A DNA stretch of 56,547 bases from a virus. A model generated the notes under the pieces. The model did no database searches. It was given only the letters and a program-made list of their open reading frames with translations, and was not told where the DNA came from. Below, piece by piece: positions 8,975-17,296 of this stretch (position 1 is the stretch's first letter; every line of letters starts with the position of its first letter). The stretch lies in IMG/VR virus record IMGVR_UViG_3300033388_006544, positions 1-56,547 of that record; one strand, given 5' to 3'. Both the position numbers and the translations under genes were made by a program.

Positions 8975-10644
8975 TGACACGTCAACGTGGATTATTTGAT
9001 GGTTATTTTTTTGGTTCTGTTCGGGAAGATAATGTCCTTTATGTTTCCAAGAATGGAGATGACTCAAATAACGGCACGTCGGGTGACCCGTTTTTAACCA
9101 TAGGGCACGCCAACGATGTTGCTATAAGTATGTTGAATCCCGTCGTCGATTACGATGAATCTGTTATTATAAAAGTCTCACCTGGAATTTATACTGAACA
9201 TCTCACCGCAGGACATCAGAGAGTTTATATCGATGGCGGATTTTATGACTTCGAGAATTGGGCGCACGGTACAATAATATACAATACCGGAGCGGATGCT
9301 GCACACCATCCTTTTGCTATAGAAAAGGGTCTCAACCTGATCGGAATTAGGGTTGTTGTAGATAGTGGTGGTGTGTATGGTGAGTTGCCAAACAAGACCC
9401 TCTGCTCGGTATGTATGTTCGAGGGCGGGCATTTTATCTCTAATGACGTAGATCAGACATCATATTTTAACCGTTGCACCTTTGATGGTGACGCCTTCAA
9501 ATTCGAAGGTACCAGCACTCACTCGTCATATATTGCATTTCGTGATTGCGATATTTTTAATGGGACTGAAACAATATTCGGAACCACGGGCACTGGCCTA
9601 AAAGAGGTGAAGTTCGAGCGAACAAAGGTCGGGCATCCCTTAAAGATAAATGGTGACTGGTCTACCCTGATAGAATGGGGTGAGGTGTATGATACTGGAA
9701 AACTCACATTCGACACTAATGGATTTGTCAGTCTGTTCTCGACTATAATTCGCAATGGTATACATTTTTACAGTGACACGCCCTTAGCCAAGAAATGCAT
9801 AAACTGTTTATTTGATTCTACTCCAACAGGTGAAGGTGATATAACGGCTGACGAATCGATAGAGTTTATCGAGTATTCAGGCAATCACCAATACAACGGA
9901 ATCGATGGGGAAATAATAACTGTATCCAAGATCAAGAATGTTGGTGGCGGACAAAACAAATATCGTGATATCCACGAAGCGCTCAAGGGCTCTTTACTCA
10001 CAGACACAATCATTAACCTTGAAGGTGATATTGTTATAGATACACCACTTATTGTTAGTGCTGGGATTGACATACAGATTAACGGTAACCGAAAGTGGAA
10101 AATAACATCGACACACGCCACGACATTGGCTGAGCTTGGTCTCAACCAGCACCTGTCATTTGTGAACATGAGACAGATAGTTGGTGGCAAAAAGATCATA
10201 CTGAACGGTAATAATTCGGTGTTGTGTATGGCATTATGTGGAGGACATTGCGCACCTAATTATGTCAACGTAGATGTTACTGCTGGCGACGCATCTTCTT
10301 TTGTTTACATTGCTAGATCGAATGTAATTGGAACCGGGGCACCCGCTATCACGAGCAACGATATAGATGTTGCTGTATTAGCAGAAGGGAGCTTCATCAG
10401 TGGCGGTACAAATTACCCAGCAATCCTGTTTACTGTAGCAGCACACGACAAAACAAAAATCAAGAACTGCACCGTGATACATGGCGGCGGTACGGCCACT
10501 GTCCCGATTGATAATACGAGCGGGACTAAAATAAATGACGTTTCCGTGTATAGAACAGCGATGAATGCCAATATACCGACAGCTAAATTTAACAATTCAA
10601 TATCTAACGCATCAAATGTGGTCGATGCTGGAATAACATTCTAA
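8974..10644 (+). CDS. Parallel beta-helix tailspike-like protein
   Basis: 556 residues. It opens with a short N-terminal segment and then LYVSKNGDDSNNG followed by a GDPFLTI-type motif, the usual beginning of right-handed parallel beta-helix (pectate-lyase-like) domains. The many short Asn/Gly-ended strands through the middle fit helix rungs. In phages this fold is typical of tailspikes that bind or cut surface polysaccharide. No catalytic pair can be assigned by eye, so enzyme activity is not claimed. It is coupled to the upstream fibre gene (TAATG). Confidence 0.75.
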   Translation: MTRQRGLFDGYFFGSVREDNVLYVSKNGDDSNNGTSGDPFLTIGHANDVAISMLNPVVDYDESVIIKVSPGIYTEHLTAGHQRVYIDGGFYDFENWAHGTIIYNTGADAAHHPFAIEKGLNLIGIRVVVDSGGVYGELPNKTLCSVCMFEGGHFISNDVDQTSYFNRCTFDGDAFKFEGTSTHSSYIAFRDCDIFNGTETIFGTTGTGLKEVKFERTKVGHPLKINGDWSTLIEWGEVYDTGKLTFDTNGFVSLFSTIIRNGIHFYSDTPLAKKCINCLFDSTPTGEGDITADESIEFIEYSGNHQYNGIDGEIITVSKIKNVGGGQNKYRDIHEALKGSLLTDTIINLEGDIVIDTPLIVSAGIDIQINGNRKWKITSTHATTLAELGLNQHLSFVNMRQIVGGKKIILNGNNSVLCMALCGGHCAPNYVNVDVTAGDASSFVYIARSNVIGTGAPAITSNDIDVAVLAEGSFISGGTNYPAILFTVAAHDKTKIKNCTVIHGGGTATVPIDNTSGTKINDVSVYRTAMNANIPTAKFNNSISNASNVVDAGITF

Positions 10645-10653
10645 GGAGAAACC

Positions 10654-10911
10654 GTGGCCGATATAATAAAGAAGGGTGGAACACCCGAGATTGACCTAAA
10701 CCCTGTGACCGAGATTCGGAAAAGGATAGGCAGCGCGCTTGTGGTAGAAAGAACGCACGAAAATCCTGTCACAGAGGTTGAGACACATGACATAGCGGCA
10801 ATACAAATCGACATCGCTCGGATTGATGGGGTTATAGAATTGTGGCAGGCGAAGAGAGCACCACTACAGGAAATCATCGACGAATATGATGGGCTGGAGG
10901 TGGTGGTGTGA
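10654..10911 (+). CDS. Small hypothetical protein of the tail-fibre cluster
   Basis: 85 residues with a GTG start at 10654 preceded by AAGGAG. It is hydrophilic and contains two similar NPVTE motifs (around residues 16 and 38), then a helical segment with conserved-looking charged residues. Its end overlaps the GTG of the next gene (GTGA). It may be a chaperone or connector for the fibre proteins, but that is only from position. Confidence 0.6.
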   Translation: MADIIKKGGTPEIDLNPVTEIRKRIGSALVVERTHENPVTEVETHDIAAIQIDIARIDGVIELWQAKRAPLQEIIDEYDGLEVVV

Positions 10912-11630
10912 CCCTTATAATTGATCCTGCAAAGCCGAGCCTAAAGATGGGGAGTTTGCAGAAAGGTCTCGTCGGACATTGGATGCTCGATGAGAAACAC
11001 TACAATCCAGCAACGAAGCGAGTTACCGACCTGTCCGCTTATTGCAATCATGGGATTTCGCATAATGCTGCTGTGTTTGGTGCTGACAGGATGGGGCAGG
11101 CTAATAGGGCGATGGTGTTTGATCCGGTGGCGAACGATGCTATCAATTGTGGTAATGATCCGAGTCTGAATTTAACTGAATTTACTATCGCTGCATGGGT
11201 AAACCCAACCGGATTAAGTAGGTGGCATCGTATGATGTCAAAGGGAGAATATACCTCGGGGTGGGTGTTCGGAATAACAAACACTAACAAAATAGATTTA
11301 TCTATTGCTGATGTGGATAGTACTTATCACACAATATATGGGGATAGTAGTTTATCTGCAACTTGGCAACATGTTGTAGCAACTTACAGCAAATCTTTAG
11401 GTGTAGTAAAATTATATTTAAATAACATTATTGATAGGGCGCCATATTCATTAGTAAAAGATATAAAGGGTGTTGGATTACCCATTAAGATAGGAAAAAG
11501 TGAAAGTGGATGGAATTTAGATGGCAGAATGCCAGAAATCAGACTCTACAACCGCCTCCTAACAGCCGCAGAAAGAACACTCTTATATGAATCATACCGC
11601 CCTGGAATCACAATCTCGCCTGCGCCGTAA
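10908..11630 (+). CDS. LamG/concanavalin A-like lectin domain protein
   Basis: 240 residues with a GTG start overlapping the previous stop. Seen: GLVGHWMLDE near the start, then a stretch ending AMVFDP, FTIAAWVNPTG, WQHVVATYS, VKLYLN and a final RLYNRLLTAAE. This series is the signature of the LamG/concanavalin A-like jelly roll (LamG_3 type), covering almost the whole protein. Such domains on phage tails bind sugars on the host surface. Together with the beta-helix protein it makes up the probable receptor-binding set. Confidence 0.85.
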   Translation: MTLIIDPAKPSLKMGSLQKGLVGHWMLDEKHYNPATKRVTDLSAYCNHGISHNAAVFGADRMGQANRAMVFDPVANDAINCGNDPSLNLTEFTIAAWVNPTGLSRWHRMMSKGEYTSGWVFGITNTNKIDLSIADVDSTYHTIYGDSSLSATWQHVVATYSKSLGVVKLYLNNIIDRAPYSLVKDIKGVGLPIKIGKSESGWNLDGRMPEIRLYNRLLTAAERTLLYESYRPGITISPAP

Positions 11631-11673
11631 AATTGAGAATAATAATTATAACAAAATAATAAAGGGAAATGTT

Positions 11674-11889
11674 ATGAGCAAAGAAGGAAGAATGAATACA
11701 ATATTAGGAATAGCTTGCATAAAAAGTATATTTCTGAGAATAAAAAATGCTTTTTTCAAAGCTGCGAGCGATGGTAAAATTAACAAAAAAGAAGCTCTTG
11801 AAATTTTAGAAGAGTCAACTACAGCTATTATCGAAGAAGGTTCGGAAGCTGCGTTGACTGTAGCTGAGAGAAAAAGAAAGGTTAAGTGA
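11674..11889 (+). CDS. Small helical protein, possible lysis-cluster member
   Basis: 71 residues starting at ATG 11674 (AAAGGG upstream). A longer frame from 11587 exists but runs back into the LamG gene and lacks a ribosome site. It has a moderately hydrophobic N-terminal helix, then SDGKINKKEALEIL, which resembles a calcium-loop helix but lacks a full EF-hand. It overlaps the next, holin-like gene by 4 bp. Function unknown. Confidence 0.6.
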   Translation: MSKEGRMNTILGIACIKSIFLRIKNAFFKAASDGKINKKEALEILEESTTAIIEEGSEAALTVAERKRKVK

Positions 11890-12116
11890 AAATCATGGAG
11901 ACCTCGAAAGAATCTTTACTGATGGCCGACGATTCCAAGACCCGAGATGCTATACTCTTCGACATAATGAGCAGCATATCATCTAAGATAGATAAAACGA
12001 ATGAGATCGAAGACAGGGTTGAAGAATGTGAAAATAGTATACTGTGTATCGGGAGAGTTGGAGCTTCTTCGGTTGCCGTCTTTAGTTTAGTTATGGCTTG
12101 GCTTGGAATAAAATAA
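11886..12116 (+). CDS. Holin-like membrane protein (XhlA-type layout)
   Basis: 76 residues from GTG 11886 (ATG 11895 is an alternative). The N-terminal two thirds is a charged, helical, probably coiled segment; the last about 20 residues form one hydrophobic helix ending in a Trp-rich tip. This layout matches XhlA/hemolysin-type phage lysis proteins, which sit in the inner membrane through a C-terminal helix. It is the last gene of the late transcript, a common place for lysis genes, but the lysozyme is far away at 29009. The assignment is from topology only. Confidence 0.5.
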   Translation: MKIMETSKESLLMADDSKTRDAILFDIMSSISSKIDKTNEIEDRVEECENSILCIGRVGASSVAVFSLVMAWLGIK

Positions 12117-12194
12117 GGCCTAGGCCGGCCGATGCCGGCCGATGCCGGCCTAGGCCGGCCGATGCCGGCCGATGCCGGCCGATGCCGGCCGGGG
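12117..12194. repeat. GC-rich decamer palindrome array at a convergent gene junction
   Basis: Seven complete 10-bp units (12121-12190) alternate between TAGGCCGGCC and GATGCCGGCC, flanked by partial units. Every unit contains the palindrome GGCCGGCC or GCCGGC, so either strand can fold into many stable hairpins. It is far more GC-rich than its surroundings. It lies exactly between the end of the rightward late region and the end of the leftward operon, so a two-way transcription stop is plausible. Confidence 0.9.
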
Positions 12195-12200
12195 CAAGGG

Positions 12201-12386
12201 TTAGTTTGACAGCTTTGGCGTCTCCTTTAGATTAACCAAGGCCTCCAGCTCTTTATTCAGCTCTTCATATCGACGCCGCACAAAGAGCTCTTTGCTATTA
12301 CATAATATCTCTGGCGTTTCGAACTTGCACATTGGTGAAAGTACTCGAATATATCTTACTATTTTCTCAAACATTGTCGTTGGCAT
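12201..12386 (-). CDS. Small hypothetical protein
   Basis: 61 residues; strong GTAGGAGG ribosome site before the ATG at 12386. The last gene of the leftward operon, it overlaps the upstream gene by 20 bp. The C-terminal half looks helical (RRYEELNKELEALVNL) and could dimerise as a short coiled coil. No family recognised. Confidence 0.6.
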   Translation of the reverse strand: MPTTMFEKIVRYIRVLSPMCKFETPEILCNSKELFVRRRYEELNKELEALVNLKETPKLSN

Positions 12387-12585
12387 AGATTAAGCCTCCT
12401 ACTTTTTCCCTTATATCGTTAAACTCAAGGTCTCTCTCCTCTCTATCTTTAAATAAGAAAGAAACATCAGCTAATGGTGGGTGAAAATTCACATTGATTA
12501 ATGACCTTCCGCGGATGTCACATGACACAATATTATGTATCGTTTTAGGACCTCCAGACTTTTCTATTATCTGTATTAAATTCAT
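12367..12585 (-). CDS. Small hypothetical protein
   Basis: 72 residues, mixed composition, no cysteines in pairs and no membrane helix. It sits between DUF3310 and the last operon gene, with a short spacing upstream and an overlap downstream. No family recognised; kept because it fills the operon with a proper start and tight packing. Confidence 0.55.
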   Translation of the reverse strand: MNLIQIIEKSGGPKTIHNIVSCDIRGRSLINVNFHPPLADVSFLFKDREERDLEFNDIREKVGGLIYANDNV

Positions 12586-12600
12586 AGTGCCACCTATACC

Positions 12601-12942
12601 TTAGTATATGTTTTTACCTTCTTCGGTCCATCCATCAAGCTGAATGATAAGGTCAACATAATGTTTTATCTTTTTAAGATCCTGTAATCCTTTACCTCCA
12701 TCTTTATCATACCGGCTAATATATTTAACGATACATCCTGCTGGGAAACTGAGCTTATTCATTATAGTGAACTCGACGGGCTGAATCTCAAACCCCTTAT
12801 AATGGTCTCCACCGATCTGAGTATCGAGTGGGTTATCTGTGGTCTTTATCGTGATTTCAGGAATAAAATCTGGAGGATTGTCGCAAGTCATTGCTGTGGG
12901 TTTAAGAGAATAGGGTTTTACTAAGTTCAATGGATTATCCAT
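12601..12942 (-). CDS. DUF3310 protein
   Basis: 113 residues. Seen: IGGDHYKGFEIQPVEFT near residue 42, then FPAGCIVKYISRYDKD and DLKKIKHYVDLII. These are the conserved blocks of DUF3310, a phage family (GGDHY, a KY-x-x-RY block and a lysine-rich helix) often annotated loosely as nucleotide kinase-like. The exact biochemical role is not established. Ribosome site TAGGAGA lies upstream. The first 40 residues are an extra, variable extension. Confidence 0.85.
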   Translation of the reverse strand: MDNPLNLVKPYSLKPTAMTCDNPPDFIPEITIKTTDNPLDTQIGGDHYKGFEIQPVEFTIMNKLSFPAGCIVKYISRYDKDGGKGLQDLKKIKHYVDLIIQLDGWTEEGKNIY

Positions 12943-12950
12943 AAAGTCTC

Positions 12951-13361
12951 CTATTTAAAGTGTTTGTTCCAGGCTTTACGCCCAAAATATTTTACCGCTT
13001 TGTAAGCGATCTTGTTAATTTTCGGCATATGATTGACCTTGTTTGCTATCGTTAAGAAAAGCAGGTCCGAATCTTCTTTCGTTATGGGCTTGTCATGCTT
13101 GAATCCGTGTACATCCATATAGCATATTCGATGATAGCGGTAGCAATAATCGTGGGCCAATGCCGGAACAAGTAATATACCTACGGGTGACAGCAAACCT
13201 CTGGAAAACTTTGGAATGCTGGCACCGTCGAAGATAAACCCTGAAGGTATAAAATTATCGAATATGATATAATCCTCCATAAGCTCCCACCTGCGAGTAT
13301 AGTTAGAGAATTCATCTTCTACACAGAATGGGACAGGTCTCATTAATGGCATACGTATCAT
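12951..13361 (-). CDS. DUF1353 protein
   Basis: 136 residues. Seen: a SGFIFDGASIPKF block (about 37-49), then PALAHDYCYRYHR (about 64-76), and a late block SDLLFLTIANKV. These are the hallmarks of DUF1353, a family common in phages and prophages and often near structural or lysis genes. The His and Asp residues suggest metal binding or catalysis, but no activity is established. It is followed closely by DUF3310 in the same direction. Confidence 0.85.
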   Translation of the reverse strand: MIRMPLMRPVPFCVEDEFSNYTRRWELMEDYIIFDNFIPSGFIFDGASIPKFSRGLLSPVGILLVPALAHDYCYRYHRICYMDVHGFKHDKPITKEDSDLLFLTIANKVNHMPKINKIAYKAVKYFGRKAWNKHFK

Positions 13362-13364
13362 GAG

Positions 13365-14183
13365 TTATGTCCTCACATGAATGTCGACGTATTTGTTGCC
13401 ACCCTTCCTTTTTGCATAGAAATCAATCCTGGCCACGCCCGGGTCAATAGGGCTAAACAGCTTCCGACTTGCCCATGTTGAGTAATCACCTTCAAGGTAA
13501 GTGTCCATGAATGAGCCAGTATTGATAAATCTTTTCCGCTGCTTTTCATACTTACCGTTTCTGGAAATTCCTGTCCGACAGGTTTTTGTCTCCCAAATGT
13601 CATGGGTGTGCCCGGCTAAGTAGATGTCAGCATCATGGTCGCTCGCCAGATCTTCCATCCGGTTTACCTTCCCGCCCCTCTTGCGCCCACCGAGGAACTG
13701 ACCGTGTGTACAAAAGATACTGACCAATCTTTTTGTTCCGCCATGGTTAAACCTCAAGACGACATATGCTGGATCGGGAAGAAGAGGTTTCTGCAGGGCC
13801 TCCGCTATAACCTGTGTGGCATCATAGCTGTAATGTTTCTTAACAACCTCCTCGTGGTTACCGCCCATTACGGCGATAATGTTTTCCTTTATAGGATTGA
13901 CCAGTTTTAGGAGTGCTTCTACCTGTTTGTGGTGCAGATTATCCAGATGAACTTTGAACTCATCAGCTATGGAAGTGTTCTCAAACCTGAGATCTTTCGG
14001 ACAGATGCCGTCAATCATGTCTCCCAAGAGAATAACTGAGGCGCCCTTCTCCGCTATCCAGGCCATTGTCTTTTTGGCAAAGTCTTTATCATGATCCACG
14101 TGTCCCATATGAATATCGGATACGGGGATAAGACAAAATGGTTTTTCTGCACTGATCTCCACATCATGTACTATTACTTTCAT
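13365..14183 (-). CDS. Calcineurin-like metallophosphoesterase
   Basis: 272 residues with the full set of metallophosphoesterase motifs: D23-x-H25, G-D55-M-I-D, G-G-N109-H110-E111, T-H160-G and G-H192-T-H194. These bind two metal ions and cleave phosphoesters. Phage members may act on nucleic acid ends or on nucleotides (inference); this one lacks any attached DNA-binding domain. It overlaps the next upstream gene by 4 bp, so it is part of the replication-side operon. Confidence 0.9.
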   Translation of the reverse strand: MKVIVHDVEISAEKPFCLIPVSDIHMGHVDHDKDFAKKTMAWIAEKGASVILLGDMIDGICPKDLRFENTSIADEFKVHLDNLHHKQVEALLKLVNPIKENIIAVMGGNHEEVVKKHYSYDATQVIAEALQKPLLPDPAYVVLRFNHGGTKRLVSIFCTHGQFLGGRKRGGKVNRMEDLASDHDADIYLAGHTHDIWETKTCRTGISRNGKYEKQRKRFINTGSFMDTYLEGDYSTWASRKLFSPIDPGVARIDFYAKRKGGNKYVDIHVRT

Positions 14184-14434
14184 TCACGCACCTCTTCGGT
14201 CCAACGGGTTAAAAAATCTTCTTCGCTGTCATCTCCGCTTACAAGCCAGTCGATCCTTTGAACCATTTCTGCGGCTTGCTTTGCTACATGTGCAGCCTCC
14301 TTAAATCGATAGATTATCTGCGAAGAAAAATGATAGCCAAGGTCCTCATCGTCATTGTTTTTGATTAGTTCGTCCACCTCTGATGCAAGATCTTCTATAC
14401 GATACTGCACATAATCGAAGTGCCCACCACTCAT
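14180..14434 (-). CDS. Small MSGGHFDY-type phage protein
   Basis: 84 residues from ATG 14434, chosen because GGAGG lies seven bases before it and because it overlaps the upstream stop as ATGA; an ATG at 14452 has no such site. The start, MSGGHFDYVQYRI, is a pattern I associate with a widespread uncharacterised phage protein. The remainder is acidic and helical. Function unknown. Confidence 0.7.
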   Translation of the reverse strand: MSGGHFDYVQYRIEDLASEVDELIKNNDDEDLGYHFSSQIIYRFKEAAHVAKQAAEMVQRIDWLVSGDDSEEDFLTRWTEEVRE

Positions 14435-14757
14435 ACCTTTTCCTCCAACCATTCTTTTATTGGGTAAAGTTTAGCGGCCCTATAGCCCGCTGTTTCCTTA
14501 AACTTTTTTTCTTTTAGGAGCTCTTTTTCAGAACGTATCGCTGCCTCAACTTGTTGTGATGTCACAAATCCGGTCTCATGCAATGGTCTCTGTGTGATGA
14601 CTCCTTCTTTGTATGATGGTATCCATCCGTCTTGCGTACGAACCTGGCTACCATCAGGAGATATCTCATAGATTTCGATAAACTCTCTACTGCCTGTATC
14701 AAAATCCAAACGGAGGATATGTTCGTTTTTCTCTATTTTGTTTTTCGACTTCTTCAT
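14431..14757 (-). CDS. Hypothetical protein
   Basis: 108 residues from ATG 14757, which overlaps the TGA of the zinc-ribbon gene upstream (ATGA). The longer frame starting at 14790 would run into that gene. It has a lysine-rich start, a beta-like middle and a helical end. No family recognised. The 4-bp overlaps on both sides support it as a translated operon member. Confidence 0.65.
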   Translation of the reverse strand: MKKSKNKIEKNEHILRLDFDTGSREFIEIYEISPDGSQVRTQDGWIPSYKEGVITQRPLHETGFVTSQQVEAAIRSEKELLKEKKFKETAGYRAAKLYPIKEWLEEKV

Positions 14758-14954
14758 TTGTTTACCTTTGAGTATCCATCTTTGGCCCACCCTTTACCCT
14801 TTAAAATAAAAGATGAGGCAGATATGAGTTTTTTTACTGGTCGCACCCTGTCACAGTAAGGACAGTAGAGTATAGTTCTGTTTTTCGTAAGAAATGAATG
14901 GCTAACATCCATAACCTGCCCACATACCTTACATTGATATTCGTAAGTTATGAC
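14754..14954 (-). CDS. FmdB-type zinc ribbon protein lacking a standard start codon
   Basis: 66 codons from GTC at 14954-14952 to TGA at 14756-14754. Seen: TYEYQCKVCGQ, then YCPYC about 25 residues later, and a tail with LISASSFILKGKGW. This matches the FmdB zinc-ribbon family, whose members begin Met-Pro-x-Tyr-Glu-Tyr-x-Cys. The initiator Met should align with GTC or the next codon ATA; the first ATG lies beyond the first Cys pair. GGGGAGG sits 5-6 bases before the GTC. The TGA overlaps the next ATG, supporting translation. Either a rare start codon is used or a base is wrong. Confidence 0.65.
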   Translation of the reverse strand, partial: VITYEYQCKVCGQVMDVSHSFLTKNRTILYCPYCDRVRPVKKLISASSFILKGKGWAKDGYSKVNK

Positions 14955-14979
14955 CGTACCCTCCCCGTATTGACTTTAT

Positions 14980-15279
14980 TCATATCTTCTCACTCCTTTT
15001 CAATATGTCAATAATTTTGCTCTCGTGTAGCATTTCCACTGTACTATAATCTATGTCCTCTATTCTGTCAAGGGAAATATTGTCACGATATTCCCGGCAG
15101 CTATTGCACCATATCACAACCTTAGGATCTATGATGATCTTAATGTTTTTTCCGCCGCAGGCAGGGCAACTAATGCCGGAAATAAAAGCGCTATACATTT
15201 CGTTGATCTTCTGGGTGAAATCTGGGTCCAACGATTCAGTTACAACGTAATCGTAAAAATCTTGATCTGCCTTTTTCAT
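14980..15279 (-). CDS. Zinc-ribbon protein
   Basis: 99 residues, with GGAGAG upstream. A CPACGG block (about residue 38) and a CNSC block (about 58) form a C-x2-C/C-x2-C zinc ribbon, flanked by acidic helices. Small zinc ribbons in phage early operons often bind nucleic acids or host proteins, but no target can be assigned. It is separated from the primase gene by the 430-bp repeat module. Confidence 0.65.
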   Translation of the reverse strand: MKKADQDFYDYVVTESLDPDFTQKINEMYSAFISGISCPACGGKNIKIIIDPKVVIWCNSCREYRDNISLDRIEDIDYSTVEMLHESKIIDILKRSEKI

Positions 15280-15299
15280 TTTATCTCTCCGTTTAGACG

Positions 15300-15705
15300 T
15301 TTATTTAATGGGCCATTACCTTATGTGGAGGTGGCCCGCCTTTTTTATTAACTATATTAACACTTTATGTCTTGTTGGGACACTACTCAATATGGAGTGG
15401 CCTACTACATTTAATAATAATATTAGATAGTTAACCCCGCATATAGACTCTTTGGCCACGGGCCACTGCTTTTTTCTTAAAAGAAAAAATAGTACTGGCC
15501 ATGGCCCAAAATTACCGAGACCCTTATATATAGAGGGTTTCAGCAGGGACAGTGGCATACAAGTAGTGGCCGTAAAGATACTTAACAGACTGTTATATAT
15601 AGAGAACAATTTGGGACACTGGTTTTGAGTAGTGTCCCAGGCATAAAGAACAATAGTAGGTCGCAAGCAAGACCTTAATGAACATAAAGTCTCTATATAT
15701 AAGGA
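15300..15705. repeat. Non-coding hairpin/repeat module A (candidate origin)
   Basis: No gene is seen in 15280-15709. It holds a GGGCCA/TGGCCC hairpin (15310-15337); a long imperfect hairpin (15451-15510) with arms beginning TTTGGCCACGGGCCACT; a GGGACACT/AGTGTCCC hairpin (15613-15638); the motif CTTATATATAGAG at 15523-15535, a near copy at 15592-15604, and an exact reversed copy at 15691-15703; and the 14-mer GTCGCAAGCAAGAC (15660-15673). The same elements in the same order occur at 33.1-33.6 kb. It lies at the 3' side of the primase gene. An origin or initiator-binding region is the leading inference. Confidence 0.8.
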
Positions 15706-15709
15706 GCTT

Positions 15710-17296
15710 TTATTCACAACTCGACTCCGCAATCTCCCAGGTTCTTATTCTTGATGAATCAAACCTTTTACGGGGTTCAGTTACTTTAGATCCCAGCTTC
15801 CTCAGAAACTCACACAATAGCGTTCTAGTGAACTTTGCATTCTTAAAGCGTAGTTCTTCCTCCAGGTGCGTCAAAGTGTAGTAGAGGGTGCCCTCATCTA
15901 TCACACAGCTATTTTTGAGCATAGCGGGAAGACTCATATGTTCAGAATCTTTTTGCATGTTCCATTGGGCCATCCACTCACCGAGAATTTCTTTTATGAT
16001 TCCGAGTTCGGATTCTTCTATGGATACCTTTATTTCTTCCGCCGATTCGAGCCAAGTCCTTACCAGATCTAGCCATTTTTCTTGTTTCGGAGGATTAAAA
16101 ACTACCCTGGTAGCCTCCACTATCTTATTTATTGTTCGCCTGCTAGACATAAGGTCGTCTACCATAAGCAGCGTGGTTCGATCCTGTCCAAGGTCCAGAC
16201 TATATTTTGTGCTTCCATCTGGATATTTCATTATGGTAATCTTTTTGACTGCCTCTGCAATGCCGTGAAAATGTTTCTGCTCATGCTCACGGTATATTGA
16301 GTTAACGATTTTTTTGATATCCTTTAAGGAAAGCGGCGGAGTATTGCTCTTATTCCACTCCCCAAGGAAGACTATTGTCTCATCTTTGGTATATTTCTTC
16401 TCTAAATAATTTTCCGAAAGTCGTGTGGCCATGACACTGGTTTCGACTGTGACGATATCTTGTGCTACAAGGGTCTGCACTGCCGTGGCTTGCACTGCTG
16501 GCACCTGTGCTGTCGGTTCTTCGCTCAGTTCTGGTTCTGAGAAATCTGGCATATCGTGTGATGCGATAAATCTGAACTTATCCACCAGATCCAACATATC
16601 TTCTTTGGTATGCCCAATAGCAAACCAATCTGAAACATCGCCTTTATCGGGTAAGCCTGGAAGTTCAACAATACTAACCGACCCAGCTTTCCCGTCCAAA
16701 GATCGAGCTATCTCTAAGGCATGTTTTTTCCCAGGCTTGTCATTGTCTGGTAATATAACGCACTCTCTGTTCTTCAGAGAGTCCGAATATTCCACTATCC
16801 AACTACTCGCCCCGCCTGCATTGGTGGTCGCTACCAACCCCTGAGCTGCGAGTGTAGCGACATCCTTCTCACCCTCACAAATAAATACCTGCTCTGCCAC
16901 TAAAACCTGTGGCAGGTTATACAAGACCCGCCTTGTATCCTTTAGGTTCCAGACCCACCCACCGCTGCCATTTGGTCGGCGTTGCCTGAAAGTTTTGGGT
17001 TCGAAACGGCAGACCTGATATAACAGATTACCTTTTTCGTCCACATAATCATAAGTCTCAACCAATTTCTTTTTTGCTACCATGCTTTTTTCAGTCCACA
17101 AGTTTCTTCTCTTAAGTTCTTCCAGGACAGCAGACTGTGAGCAGCCAGCGTGACAATGGAACAATATCTTTCCATTGGATACGCTAACGGACAAGCTTGA
17201 CTCCCTGTCATCGTGTACAGGGCAGTGGCACTGCCAGGAATTATCTCCGTTGGGTTTGCCTTCAAGGGCACCAACAATTTCCAAAACATTATTCAT
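15710..17296 (-). CDS. DNA primase (CHC2 zinc finger, TOPRIM, PriCT-like)
   Basis: 528 residues. N-terminal CHC2 zinc finger: C25-P-V-H28 with C48 and C52. TOPRIM domain about 125-230 with E141-G-E143-K-D145 and D184-N-D186. A PriCT-1-like helical segment lies near 295-340 (LGEWNKSNTPPLS). The last about 180 residues (348-528) form a separate domain ending RIRTWEIAES, which also occurs alone at 32305-32871. It would make RNA primers at the fork. There is no fused helicase, and no phage DNA polymerase was found, so it probably works with host enzymes and the helicases at 18325 and 23117. It overlaps the upstream small gene by 4 bp. Confidence 0.9.
   Translation of the reverse strand: MNNVLEIVGALEGKPNGDNSWQCHCPVHDDRESSLSVSVSNGKILFHCHAGCSQSAVLEELKRRNLWTEKSMVAKKKLVETYDYVDEKGNLLYQVCRFEPKTFRQRRPNGSGGWVWNLKDTRRVLYNLPQVLVAEQVFICEGEKDVATLAAQGLVATTNAGGASSWIVEYSDSLKNRECVILPDNDKPGKKHALEIARSLDGKAGSVSIVELPGLPDKGDVSDWFAIGHTKEDMLDLVDKFRFIASHDMPDFSEPELSEEPTAQVPAVQATAVQTLVAQDIVTVETSVMATRLSENYLEKKYTKDETIVFLGEWNKSNTPPLSLKDIKKIVNSIYREHEQKHFHGIAEAVKKITIMKYPDGSTKYSLDLGQDRTTLLMVDDLMSSRRTINKIVEATRVVFNPPKQEKWLDLVRTWLESAEEIKVSIEESELGIIKEILGEWMAQWNMQKDSEHMSLPAMLKNSCVIDEGTLYYTLTHLEEELRFKNAKFTRTLLCEFLRKLGSKVTEPRKRFDSSRIRTWEIAESSCE

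Noticed and set aside
7784-10644. Endosialidase or lyase activity for the spike
   Set aside because: The fold looks like a beta helix, but no catalytic residues can be assigned by eye.
12117-12194. Standard intrinsic terminator
   Set aside because: Strong stems but no T-run on either side, so it is listed as a repeat with possible termination.
15352-15732. 126-residue minus-strand ORF in module A
   Set aside because: It runs through the hairpins and into the primase end, has no ribosome site and no protein-like pattern.
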